Source: Sphagnum compactum (Eukaryota > Bryophyta > Sphagnopsida > Sphagnales). From it: DNA of 64,000 nucleotides. Below the pieces are notes generated by a model, which did no database searches, was not told the origin of the DNA, and saw nothing but the letters and a program-made list of their open reading frames with translations. The translations under genes were made by a program, and so were the position numbers. Shown piece after piece: positions 35,951 to 47,566 of this stretch. Position 1 is the stretch's first letter. Every line of letters begins with the position of its first letter. The stretch lies in NCBI GenBank assembly GCA_965153455.1, contig OZ234495.1, forward strand, positions 4,836,001 to 4,900,000, read 5' to 3'.

Positions 35951-37249
35951 CACTACAAGAAATCACAGCCTTTTTGATTGAAAATTTTAGTAAATAAAAC
36001 CCCCATATGATTTTTTGCCCCCATGTCCAACTTGACCCAAGTGCCATTTTGGACAAGTTATTTCTAACCTAACCATTTTGATTGGGTCTTTTTGGTTAGT
36101 TTTTACTAGGTTTTTTAATTGAACCATCATGACAACAAGATCTAATAAAAATTTTGGGTTTTGAAATAGTCATTTGTAACTGAAATTCAGTTGCATGTAA
36201 CATTACGTATGCAACATGCTAATATATGTGTTAATCCATACATAATAATTCAAATGTTATTGCACCTTATATGTAACTTTCCTTGCAACTATAGTGCAAC
36301 TAATGAAAATATGACACATGTTTAGAAATTAGATGACTTTTTATTGATACATGTCATTTAAAAGTTATTTTTGTGTTTTCAAAATTAAAAATTCATTGGA
36401 ATAATCTCAATGTTAAAGTTCCTGCCACTAAGATCATGACATGTGGCACACCACGGAATGTTCATTGACCATTTGCCACATCTCCATTTTAAAACACCAA
36501 TTATATGGTGATACATGGCAATTAAAACCCACATATATTCTACTTTTTAATATTAATTGATGAAATTAGGTAGGTAGGCCTAGGTATGTAAATAGGTTGA
36601 AAGGTAAGCTTAGGCTAAATAGGTAGGTTTAAAATAATCCAATTTTATTTTTGGGTTTAACCATTTCATTAAGGTCAAGTTTTTTTTATTAATTCATCCC
36701 CAATGGCATTTGGTACTTGGTTTGTGAACATGGCTATTGCACCTACTTATATACTGTGCAAAATTGGATTGGAAGCCAAAAGATATGGGATAAAACTTCC
36801 ATTGTGAACATCACCAACATAGTTGCACATTAGATACATAACTATTGTATTAAGGTAGACCGGTTCGGGGAAGGCTCCATTGTTTCTAGTGTCCAAACAA
36901 AATTTGAACCCTTCTTCTTGGCGCATTTAACACACTAACAATGGTAAAAAATAGAATTGAAATGAGAAAAAGCTATACTCAAGAACTCAAAAAAATAACT
37001 TACCACCCTACACTACAAAGGCCAATTCCTAAAAACCCAAAAAGTTCCTTATCTGTTGTTCTTTTGCCATTCAAGTTCAAAGATGATTTGCAGAACTTTA
37101 GGTGGTGTTCTTATAACATTTTAAATTGTTTAAAATGAATAAAAAATAAGAAAGTCAGGACGGGTTCAAAGAAAAGAAAAAAGAAAAAAAATGTGTTTTG
37201 TAAGTTAGAAAGCTTATTTTTTTTCATGTTTTTTTCATTACTATTAATT

Positions 37250-38215
37250 GCCATTATAATTATAATTTCATTATAATTAATTTTTATAATTATTTATAAT
37301 TATATATAATATTATAATATTAATACCTAATTTAGGTTAATACTTAGATAGCTAACCTAGGTTCAAATACTTATAATTATTATTAAAAATTAATTATAAT
37401 AATTTAGAATATTTGTTCTTGTTAATACTAGTTATTATTAAGTAATAAATAATATTACTAATAACTACAATTTTGATTTTAATAAGTTTTGAGTAGCTAT
37501 AATATTTAGGTAATAATGTTATCATATAAATTAATTCTGAATAAAAATAATAGTAGTACTTAGTAATATTAACTATTCATCTTATAATCAATATTTATTA
37601 TATCACCAAGGAAGGTCAGGCATGTAAAAACAATTGTGGCTCAAAATTTTGTTCACTTTTAAGAAAATAAAATTTCCATTGTATTTACATTTTATTTTTA
37701 AAATCCAAATAAATTTCACGAATAAAAAAGTCTAAAAAATCTAGATTTTTTTCTTGCCAAAAACATTATTTAAATATATTTGATAAATTAAATGAAAAGT
37801 TTTGCAATACATATTTTAACCATAGTTATTTTAACCTAATGTAATTTAGCTCAAATTAGTTTAACCATAATTAGTTTAAACTAACTAAATTTAATGATGG
37901 TTAGTTTAGTCTAATTTAATTTAACTTAACTTAAACACAATATGTTAGTCTAATTTAAGTTAAGTTAATTTAATTAAGCATAATTAGTTTAGCCTAATCT
38001 AATTAATCTATGGTTGATTTAGTTTAGTTTAATTTAGCTTAATTTAATTGAGCCATAATTAGTTTAATCTAACTGATATTTAGCCAAAATTAGTTTAGTG
38101 TAATTTAATTTAGCTTGATTTTTTTAGCCATAATTAATTTTGAGTTAATTTAGCCATGGGTAATATGATTTAACCTTGGTTAATTTAATCTAGCCTTAAT
38201 TAGCACGGGTTTAAC
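37250..38215. repeat. AT-only low-complexity block inside the CACTA element
   Basis: From about 37250 to 37600 the DNA is almost pure A/T (ATTATAATTATA words). From 37830 to 38215 it becomes a degenerate array of TAATTTAGTTTAACC and GCCATAATTAGTTTAATC words about 35-45 bp apart. No reading frame or conserved motif is seen. Confidence 0.7.
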
Positions 38216-38359
38216 CTTAGTACTAAAGGTAGATAATATTATTATACACAACTTAAGGTAGATATATTAAGTATATTAATTTAAATATGTATTAATTCAG
38301 GCCAACAATATGTATTATTTTTAAAATTATTTTAAATTAATATGAAAATATGAATTAAT

Positions 38360-39990
38360 TAATTACGTACCCTAATTGACCTACCTTACCTAACCTACCC
38401 TACCTTATTTACCTACTTAATTAATAAACCCAATAATTAATGCCAAAATTTTATTTATTTATTTATCTACCTACCAACCTTATGTGTAGTTCTTAGGCTA
38501 AGCCACCTAACTTAGCCACCTAAGCTAAACCAAGCCACTTAGGTTAGGTCAAACACCCTAAGTTAAGCCGAAGCATGGGCTAGGTGGTCTAATAGGCTTT
38601 GCAACCTAAGCTATTTAATTAAATCACCTAAGTAGCCAAGGTACCCTAGGTTGCAAATGAGAGGATTTGAACTCTTCAACTCTAGATTGAGAAGTCAAAT
38701 TTTTAACCATTGCACAACCACCCCATAAGGTGATTTTTTTGGATAACATATTATAATGAACATGATTTGGACCAACATCTTGTAATGAATTTCGATGAAT
38801 TATTTTTCAACATTTTTTACAGTACTTACATAAATAAGTATGTTATATGTAGGCCAGACTAAGTAGATAGGGGGCACCTATTAATAATTACATGTACTTA
38901 AGTAACATTTAGGTTATAATCTATTAAGCTTTATAGGTACTTACAAGGTTTATGTTTATACCTACCTAATAAGCTACTTGTGCCTATGTTAGTTAGTAGG
39001 CGACGTAAGTACCTAACTATTAGACTACTAATAGACCTAGCCTAGACATATTAAGTAGGTAGCCTAGCTTATTAAGTTAGGTCTAAGCCTAAGCTACCTA
39101 CCTGATAAGCTAGGCTACCTACCTAGAAGGCCTAGGTGGCTTAACCTATGATAACTACATACTTAGTAAGCTTAGGTAGCTTAAGTTAGACTACCTACCT
39201 TGTAGGTTTAAGTGGCCTAAGTTAGGTTACATACATACCAAATAAGCCTAAGTGGCCTAGGTTAGGTTATCTACCTAGTAGGCCTAGGTGGGTTAACTTA
39301 AGATAATTACATACTTAGTAGGTTTAAGTAGCTTATGTTAAGTTACGTACATACCAAGAAGGCTTAAATGCTTAAGTTAGGCCTAGGTGACTTATGTTAC
39401 GATGTAGCTATTGAATAAACCTCAATATCCTAGGTTAGGTTACCTACCTAATAGGCTTAGGTAGCATAGGTTAGGCTATGTACATACCAAGTAGGCTTAA
39501 GTGGCCTAGGTTAGGCTACTTAACTAGTAGGCCTAAATGGCTTATGCTACGACATAGCTACCTAATAGACCTCGATAGCTTAGGTTAGGTTACCTACCTA
39601 ATAGGCCTAAGTGGCTTAGGATACTTACATAGTTAATAGGATAAGCTACCTACCTATTAAGCCTAGGTGCCTTATGTTATTTGTATTTAGTAGGCCTAAT
39701 TATGTACCTAGTATAGTAGGCCTCTAAGTTAGTAGGCTATATACATAATTAATAGGTCTACTTAGTAAACCTATGTCACCTAGAATAATTATTTTGAAGG
39801 CTTACACTACCTAGTTGGCTACTAATAGTCCTAGTCTACGTCTTAGGTAGGCTATTAAGGAAGTCTAGCCTAAGCTACCTAACTAGGTTATTACCTAACA
39901 AATAGCCTATTAACCTATTAGTTATGAGAAGCTAGGTAAATAGTCCAGGCTTAGCCTAACCTACTAGCTATGTTAGCTTAAATAGGTTGC
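38360..39990. repeat. CCTA/TAGG-rich self-complementary array inside the CACTA element
   Basis: Words such as CTACCTACC, TAGGCCTAAGTGGC, CTAGGTTAGG and TTACCTACCTA recur dozens of times, most densely at 39040-39660. A higher-order pattern shows: GTTACATACATACCA..., GTTACGTACATACCA... and CTATGTACATACCA... occur at about 39226, 39343 and 39475, and TACGATGTAGC / TACGACATAGC at about 39398 and 39548. Since TAGGCCTA and CCTAGG are their own complements, the array is rich in short palindromes and both strands look alike. Confidence 0.8.
38649..38724 (-). repeat. tRNA-like relic or SINE head inside the CACTA element
   Basis: Read on the minus strand, the segment starts GGGGTGGTTGTGCAATGG and ends near GTTGAAGAGTTCAAATCC. 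TTGTGCAATGG (38707-38717) resembles an RNA polymerase III A box, and AGTTCAAATCC (38663-38673) matches the B box / T-loop consensus with one change, at a tRNA-like spacing. The anticodon, T and acceptor stems do not pair well, so it is not a functional tRNA gene. A tRNA-derived SINE or a decayed tRNA copy would explain it. Confidence 0.45.
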
Positions 39991-40343
39991 CTAAGTTTAA
40001 CAAGTAAATTAAGTCATCAAATGCGTATGGCTCATTTCATTAAATATCAAATCATAATAGTCAATTTGATTAAGGGTCAAATCATCTGGTCAATTTGACT
40101 AAACCCTATTCATTCAATTTGGCCAATTTGACTAAGCCATGGCCATTTTGATGAACGTTTGTCCATTTTGATTAAATATTTGGTTTGACACTTGGTGGAA
40201 AAGGTCACTTTAGTCAAATGTACTAGTTAAATGTAATATGTGTTTCCATGCCCCAAACCTTTAATCAAAATGTACATATCATTTGGTCTATGTGGACAAT
40301 TCGTTCAAGTTAACCTTTTGAAAAGTTGTGAATTCTTGTAGTG

Positions 40344-42640
40344 TTAGGTGATGTTAGGTTATTCATGTGGAAAAGCTTGAATGAGCCATTTGTTCACTAG
40401 CTTAATTTTTTCAATGAAAGGCATGTTAACCTTAGTTCAAGTTCAAACCAACAATAGTTAAAATAAAAAAAAGTTCCTTGAAAAACTATCATCAAATAAA
40501 CTAACTCATAATTCAAAATAACACATTGTCATAGGTGATTTTTTTCAAAATGTGAAAACAAATGGAAATTGTGAATCTTCCCATAGTGACAAAAAGATCT
40601 CGTCAGTGTAGCAATAGTTCATGTTCAAAGTTCAAACCAACAAGAATTTTTAAAAGGAAATGTTGCATGCAAGTTTTTTTTAAGGATTTTGTGATGTAGT
40701 CAAAGTGGTGATAATCTAGACTAGCCAAATTTGGCTACATATGGAAATTTAAAAAATGAAACAAAATCTTTCCTGTTATATTTTTGGCTACCTACTAGAA
40801 CTTATCAAAAAAATGGGGTGATTTAGATTTTTTCTTCAAAATTTTGAAAAATTTTGGGTCATTTTTTTCCATGATAAATATTTTATATATAGGTGGAAAT
40901 AATATTTTAAAGTTTTTTGGCAATAAAAAAAATTGATTCCATGATGTTTTGAATTCATAAGAACACGTAGTGAACATCTGCGTAAGATGAGATGTAACAA
41001 AAAAGGAGGTTGTAACATTCTCATAATAACTTACTATTTCATAATTATTAATCTATTTGTGGAAACTATCTACCAACACAAATGATGGAATCCTTTGTTG
41101 TTTCACTTAGATGTTCCAACATTACCACATAAACCATAACAACTAGTAGTCCTAAAAAAATGATTTGCATACGTCACAAGTAATAATGTGATCTAATGGA
41201 TCAAATTTCTTTAAACATCCATCCAGTGGCTATCATGGCCTTCCTTTGGCATCTAATAACCCATTTATTTTACAAAAAAAATTGTTAACCCACCTTTACA
41301 TTCAGGCAAATTTGATAAGGAATTTGTTTAAAATTAACACTAATCTATAGATCCCACTTTTCCTTGGATTTCTTATGCAATGCAAGACCCATATCTTGGA
41401 AGTTCCCAATCATTTGCGTCTTTTTTTTATTGTGAATTCCCAAAATTTTCACTACAAACCACCCAACACTTTTGTTAACCCACAATTCTGATGCCATATA
41501 TAGACCAACCTTTTTGTCCCTTAAGGTCTTTCATCACCTCCATTAGATGCACATATTATATTCATGTTTTTTTCCTATAGTTTTATTTAAAAATTCCAAT
41601 GCACAATGGAAAAACTCTTGAATCTAGTATTAAGATTAAATAGGTAGACTTCTTCTTGATTCGTTAACACAAAAAACAAATCTTGTTTATTTTAGGTCTT
41701 CAAATTTCTATAGAAAAATTCAATACTTGGCTTTAGTAAAGTATCATTTTTTATATTTTCCATCATGCTCCTCTTCACCAATTCTTCCTATCATGCTTCA
41801 CCATCGTCAAAGATCATCAAGAACAACAAACAAATAGGGTGCATTCATAGTAAAAAGAGCTAAAGACTGTGTGTACATGTATAAAATTTTACACCCCCAT
41901 GAATTTGAAAAATGATTACATGAGTTGAAAGGATTATAATTTAATAAAATCACTTTCAAAATGTTTATATACTTATGAATTTTCATCGTAATGAATTTTG
42001 TGCAATTTCAATATGTTTCATAGTCATAAAGTGTATAGTAAGAAGTGGGTAGTTTGATGTGTATAGGGTGTTAAAATTTTGAACGTCCTTTATCTTACGT
42101 AAAACCAAACCATTAATTTTCAAAAATTGAGAATGACCATATATTGATGATTATGTGGGCATGGTATCATTAAAAATTTGAATATATGTCTTATTTTAAT
42201 TATCCACGATAATTTTTTTTAATGTTTAAATGTGTTTTTGATCATTAAAATTACATAATTTGAAAAAATTCGTCAAAAAACTAAATATATATACAAATAT
42301 ATATTAGTAAATATATATATTTTAGTAAGCAAAAGGAAGGTTGCATTTTCATGAATATTGAATGTGTTATATAAAATCATTTGTTTTTTTGTGAATTTGT
42401 TTTGTTCCATTTGGAATGATATTAAAGAAAGGTGTGTTTGATGAAATCAATGTATAATGTATCATTGACGGTTTGAAACACATTATTTAAAAAATATTGA
42501 CATGTTTACTTTTGTTAAAATCTACACATTTGATTTATTTGAAAATGTATCATTAAAAAAATAGATTTAGTTACATATTGTTTGAAAATTCATGAAAACA
42601 CATGTGAATTAAACTTTTGAAGTTGACACTATCATCTTAT
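40344..42640. other. Intergenic region, nothing recognised
   Basis: AT-rich DNA with no credible gene. CACTACAAACCACCC at 41451 resembles a CACTA end but lacks a partner. Confidence 0.4.
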
Positions 42641-43580
42641 AATGGGCCCTATCCAAAACATGGATGACGCACCCACAAATTCTTTGAAAGACTCAAGTGT
42701 GAATTCGAAGGTGAAAACAATGGAAGAAAAAGGAGTTGGGGTACGTTCCCTAGCTCGTAGCACTTTGAGGGTAAAAGGGGTGTGCTAAAGCTCCATGATG
42801 GGGACTAGAACGAGTGACAAGCAAGTGAATTATTCACACGAACTTGCACAAACCAAACAACAAGTTGGTTAGTGCATAATTGGATCACTTTTGGTGCAAG
42901 GACGAGCCACAAGCATACATGGACTCACAAGATTCATCACGGCCTGGACTTGGAGGAAGCCACCACCTTTCCCCTTTATAATATTTTTTGTGATTAGCCA
43001 CGAAAATTGCACCCAATTGTCATTTTGTCACGGGACTCCTAAGTTTCGAAATTTTTGAAATTGGGACTCTAACCATTTCGAAAGCCCATAACTTCTTATG
43101 CGAACCTTGATTGTAGCCTTCACCAAAAGCTTTATAATGAATGTGGCACACCACCTTCACGTAAGTCATTCAGGGTGTTTCTTGATTTTTAGTGGTCGGG
43201 AGTCAAATTGGCACTTTGACACCTGGCCCTTCTTTCGGCCATAACTTGTGTTGTAAAAATTCAAATGGCTTATGCAAGCTCAATTTAGACATTTACGTTT
43301 CAAGAGCTTTCCAATGGTATAAGGAACTTTTCAGTCCAATGAGTTTTGACCCCTGAAATCGCTTTCTGAAAGTTTGAGACTCCATAGAAACTCTAATCCC
43401 AAAGTGGGAGTTCACTTGGGAGTGTGTGGGCTCATTCCTTCGCACTTTTTCACATTCCGGGAGTGTAAATGTGACTCTCGAATTTCATTCTTGGCCCGTA
43501 GCATTTTTCCATGTCCTTGTTTTGGTTCCAAGCCCAAAGCTAAGGTTGTGACAATGAGAACCATGTTTCAAACTTGAAAA
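42640..43580. other. Segment possibly derived from a retrotransposon LTR
   Basis: This block is less AT-rich than its surroundings and non-coding. It includes a TATA-like CTTTATAATATTTT near 42975 and words such as TCGGCCATAACTT (about 43234) and CCCATAACTTCTTATG (about 43085) of a kind I associate with plant Ty3-type LTRs. I find no paired LTR, primer-binding site or polyprotein remnant, so the call is weak. TTGAACCTAGGGTC near 43608 resembles the complement of a tRNA T-arm but has no accompanying fold. Confidence 0.2.
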
Positions 43581-45427
43581 AACATAGATAGTCTTTAGAA
43601 AAGACTTGAACCTAGGGTCGATTAACTCCTTTTACTAAAAATGCACCCAATAATTAGTTTGTTCAATCGTCATTTTGAATCAAAACACACAACCCAACAT
43701 CACCATTTCAACAACACCATAAACATGTAACAACAAACAGTTCAACACTCACATCCTTTAAGGAGAAAAAATCACCATCAACTACCCACTCTTTTGTCTC
43801 TTTCACAATTTGACAATTTTGTTCCTTTTCATTAGGTTTTCAGACAAGTTTAACTTCAGTAAAGTGGCCTTCATCCCCTAGAGCGACTAAAATTCCCAAT
43901 AACAACAACATTGGATGAAGATTCTTCAAAACATGGGAATAAAAGAAGACTCTTTGTCCCATAGTCTCTTATTGACACCAAGAAAAGCAAAGAAGAGCCA
44001 ATAAATGAGACAATCCATACCCTAAGGCTAGTTTTGTCATTAAATAATCCTCAAAATAGTGAAACAATTTTTTGTGAAAATATGAAGTTGACATGTTGAA
44101 AATCATCACAGTAATTATGATAGCTTACACTCTACATAATTTAATTACTCATATGAAAATATCATAGTAGATCATGGAAAAATATAATAATCTCAAAATT
44201 TTAAAAGGAATTAATTTCGTGACATAATTTTTTTTTCTTTTTTGTCAATGTGGAAACTGACCTTAGGCTAGGGTAGTTCGGAATGTGAAAACTTGCAAAG
44301 ATGATCGAAAACAATGTGAGGTAAAGGAGTGAAGACAAGTCCAAGAGGAGAAAAAGGCCAAGTTGAACATTTCAAAGATGTGGGGGAGGAATCAAGTGAG
44401 AATATATATATTTACAACAAGTCCCAAAAAAAGCTGGTTGATTAGTAAGTTGTTTTTGAAAGTGCAGAAAGGGCCAGTTGTCTGAACTGAACACACACCC
44501 CCCCCCCCCCCCACAAAAGCCTTTGGTTTGTTGTTGGCCTTGCCTACCAAGGCAAGGATATTGTGTTTAGATTCATTGTAGAGTATAGTAGCTTAAGGGA
44601 TTATTGGCCCCCTACTAGGTAATAGATCTATTTTTATATGAGGATTTTTGAAAAGATGATATTTTGGCTTGTGTTGAAACTTGAGATTAGTTATAGAATT
44701 ATAATATATCTTGAAGGATTTTGGTTTCTTTGAATGAAAGGGTTTTTTTGAAGATTATATTTTTGCATGGGGGAAATATTTGAGTTTCCATAATTCTTCT
44801 TCTTTTGCCTTAAGATACGGCTTTTAATGTAGAAAATGGCAAGGCCAAAGTGCAACACACCCCTTGTTTGTAAAGTTGGAAATTAATTTGGGAATTGAAT
44901 GTTGGTTAATTCTTGTGCAAACCAATGTTGGGGTTTTATACTAAAGTTGTCAATCAAAGGGCAAAGCTGTGGAACCCCCCCTCCCTTTTTTAAAAATAGA
45001 GTCTAGTAGAGAGATCACATTCTAGTGTTGTCTGAAATATTGGGGCTACAAGGAACAAGTCATGCTAAAGGGAGTGTTCTTGGGAGGTGTGAGCTTGTAG
45101 GATTATGTGGTGACTAGTGTATACCTATACTATACCTATTGTTAGGTCTATTGAATAGATGGGGGGTGCTTCCCAAAATTTATTTTTATTTTTATAGCAA
45201 TAACCCATTTTTGATTGACCCATCAAAACTATAAAATTAAAATTAAAAAAGTAAAATTAAAAGTAAAAAAAAAACATTGAGAACTTGAGGAACATCATGG
45301 GGGAACACATTGAGAACATGTGAGAACATCCTGAAAGAAGCCTATTTACTAAATTTTTTTTAAAAAAAGAAAAAAAGAATCTTTAAAACTTGTTTAAGAA
45401 TCAAAACTGATGATTCTCAAGAAAGTG
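43581..45427. other. Intergenic region with a poly-C run
   Basis: No gene is visible. A 15-base C homopolymer lies at 44498-44512 after an ACACAC run; such a run may be miscounted in the assembly. Confidence 0.4.
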
Positions 45428-45469
45428 AGAACAGCCCAACACTGGTGTGGTCCAGTGTCGGGCGGTTCT
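45428..45469. repeat. 18-bp inverted repeat with GAACCGCCC motif
   Basis: AGAACAGCCCAACACTGG (45428-45445) and CCAGTGTCGGGCGGTTCT (45452-45469) are inverted repeats with two mismatches around a 6-base loop. The same core recurs as AGAACCGCCCAACAC at 45568 and GAGAACCGCCCGAC at 47551, suggesting ends or sub-terminal motifs of an unrecognised mobile element. Confidence 0.7.
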
Positions 45470-45582
45470 TAGAAGGAGGGCCAGATATCCATCAATTTTT
45501 TAACCCGGGTATATACTCACTTTACCCCATTGGTTCTACCGAAAGTCACATTTCTTTAGAAATTCAAAGAACCGCCCAACAC

Positions 45583-47157
45583 CCGTGTAATCTCTTTGAT
45601 TGACCCAGTCATTTAGCCTTGGATGCTGTGATGTGTGGGCTCTCTCCCATCCCCAATTGGTGCTCCTCCCATTTTGTGCCCTAACCAAATCAAAAAAAAA
45701 AATCCTTTGTGTGATTTTGATACTCCTTAGGCTACCAGCCTTTCTTTTTTTTTTCCTTTTTTTGGGGTAGGAAATTTCACACAAATGCCAAAAATGAAAA
45801 TATTTGCTTTTTTTGGGAAAATTTCCACCAAATTCCCAAAAAGATTTCATCATATTTTTTCACCATATTCCCAAAATATTTTGGGGTTTTTTTTTTTTCA
45901 ATTTTGTGATGTAGCTGAAGTGGTGATCATCCATAATACAATTTAGCCAGATTTGGCTACATGCTAGATAAGAAAGTAGAGAAAAACCAGAATTTTTTAA
46001 TATTCTCGACTACCTATTGGAACTCATCATAAAAATCTTGTGATTTGGGCCATTTTACTGAATTAGGGTTTCATCACCAATTTCACCAACTCAGTTGGGT
46101 TTCATCCAAGGTCCTGTAAGTTGGTTTTTTGGGCTAAACATTTAGCCAATTGGGTTTTTATTTTCAAAATGGCTATGTGTTTTTTTTTTTTTCGTTTTTT
46201 CTAGTTGCCAAATTTCTGTACTGGGAGGTTCTAGATGTTTGCCACAAAAAATGTGAAGGATGCTTAATTAACTTTACTTTCATATCCCTTCTTATGGATG
46301 ATATCCCTTCAGCTACATCACAAAAAATGAAGAACCCTTAGTCTGGAACCCAATGGAAAAAAATGGTGTTTGGTGTTTGGAACTTACCATCCATCCATCA
46401 TCCCTCATGGTTCTCTTCTGGCTATTGGTTCACTCTTCCCCCCACAAACACCTCCCTCCCTAACCAATTCAAAATTTGAACCATAGTTATATCTGGACAC
46501 ATACCCACAACCCCATTTGATCATTGAAGGTTTTATAACTGTGTTGTGGGAATTTAATTCTGTGGTTTAAAGTTAGATTTGTGAGAGATTTTCAACTTCA
46601 ATGCTCTGCCATTATGGGTTTTAATGAACATATCCATGGGAGCTAAACCAAGGCATATGAGGATGACCTCATCATGTAATGGCACTTTTATGGCAAGATC
46701 AAACAAAAAATTCCAATTAGAAAAATGACCTAACCATACCTAACCTGTGTTAGGTAGGGATGGCACAAAATCACCAGAAATGACACAAAACTGTGTGACA
46801 GGCCTAACCAGTGGCCATTCTGCCACGTAATTGGCCACTTAGGAAAGATTCTACCACATCATTAGGAACTTTGAAAACTATTTCTTAGACCTGACAATCT
46901 GCTGGTCACATGCAATTTTTAAAGAGCAGTTGATTCCGGCATTCTGGTTTTCAGAATGCCCCATGTCATTTTATTTTTCCTTGTGATACCCAGATGGTAC
47001 CCTCCGGGTGTCACTGACATATATATAAGAAAATTTTAAATTCACACCTTTTTTGGTTAAATTCACACCCTTTCTTCGCGCGTCCGATTATATGCAGATT
47101 AAATTTGAGTGTGTTTGCCCCACCCCCTTGTAAACAGTACACACAACGCAATAGGAG
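45583..47157. other. Intergenic region, nothing coding
   Basis: Long T-rich tracts and no credible gene. CCTAACC words occur near 46730-46760. Composition becomes more balanced toward 47 kb. Confidence 0.4.
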
Positions 47158-47366
47158 ATGGAGTTCGCGATGCGGCAAGAGCTGATCCAAGATCTCAGCA
47201 ACAACTACAAACAGGAAGGAGTGGTCCTCACCATCAAGACAAGCAAGGAGAAGCGGGTGGTCATGAAGTGTGACCGAGGCGAAGAGTACGTCAACATGCT
47301 GAACCTGATGAATAAAACCCGCCAAAGGGAGACGCACACGAGGCGAACTGGTTGTGAGTTTGAGAT
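47158..47366 (+). pseudogene. FAR1/MULE-like DNA-binding domain fragment
   Basis: The frame begins with ATG at 47158 and reads MEFAMRQELIQDLSNNYKQEG, followed by VVLTIKTSKEKRVVMKCDRG, then EYVNML and RRTGCEFEI. The pattern of a basic segment, C-x-RG-x-x-Y and a later TGC-x-F resembles the N-terminal DNA-binding domain of FAR1/FHY3-type proteins and Mutator-like transposases. After GCEFEI (about 47366) similarity stops: the frame runs into unrelated Pro/Ser-rich sequence to 47541, with no transposase core downstream. No donor site gives an obvious next exon. I read it as a truncated fragment captured by or left from a transposon, since GAACCGCCC palindrome motifs lie on both sides (45.4-45.6 and 47.55 kb). 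A short functional gene cannot be excluded. Confidence 0.45.
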
Positions 47367-47566
47367 TCTGAAACTCCCCACTCCTTGTTCCAGGTACTCC
47401 TACCCTTTCACACCCTCGTCGACCCGGTTCTCACCTCGCGAGAACTGGCCGTCAGGTTTTCGTAGCGGGTATCATACGCCCATAATAGGGTTTTTTTCCA
47501 TTTCGGAGAGCGGGGGCGTGAAACTCGTTAAGGTTCTTTGAGCAACAGGTGAGAACCGCCCGACGA

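Larger units (their letters stand above)
35951..40343 (+). mobile_element. Non-autonomous CACTA (En/Spm-type) DNA transposon
   Basis: The left end CACTACAAGAAATCACAG (from 35951) and the reverse complement of the right end, CACTACAAGAATTCACAA (from 40343), match at 16 of 18 positions. The element is flanked by TTA on both sides (35948-35950 and 40344-40346), the 3-bp target duplication typical of CACTA elements. CACTACAAGAAA is a classic plant CACTA terminus. No transposase or TNPA-like gene is visible in 4.4 kb, so any movement would need enzyme supplied in trans. The right arm has sub-terminal repeats of TCAATTTGACTAA/CCATTTTGATTAA between about 40055 and 40175; related words occur near 35965 and 36075. 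The core is low-complexity DNA (see internal entries). A relative lies inverted at 26.6-27.2 kb. Confidence 0.85.

Noticed and set aside
42640-43580. A full LTR retrotransposon
   Set aside because: No second LTR, primer-binding site, polypurine tract or gag/pol remnant could be found; only a weak LTR-like segment is reported.
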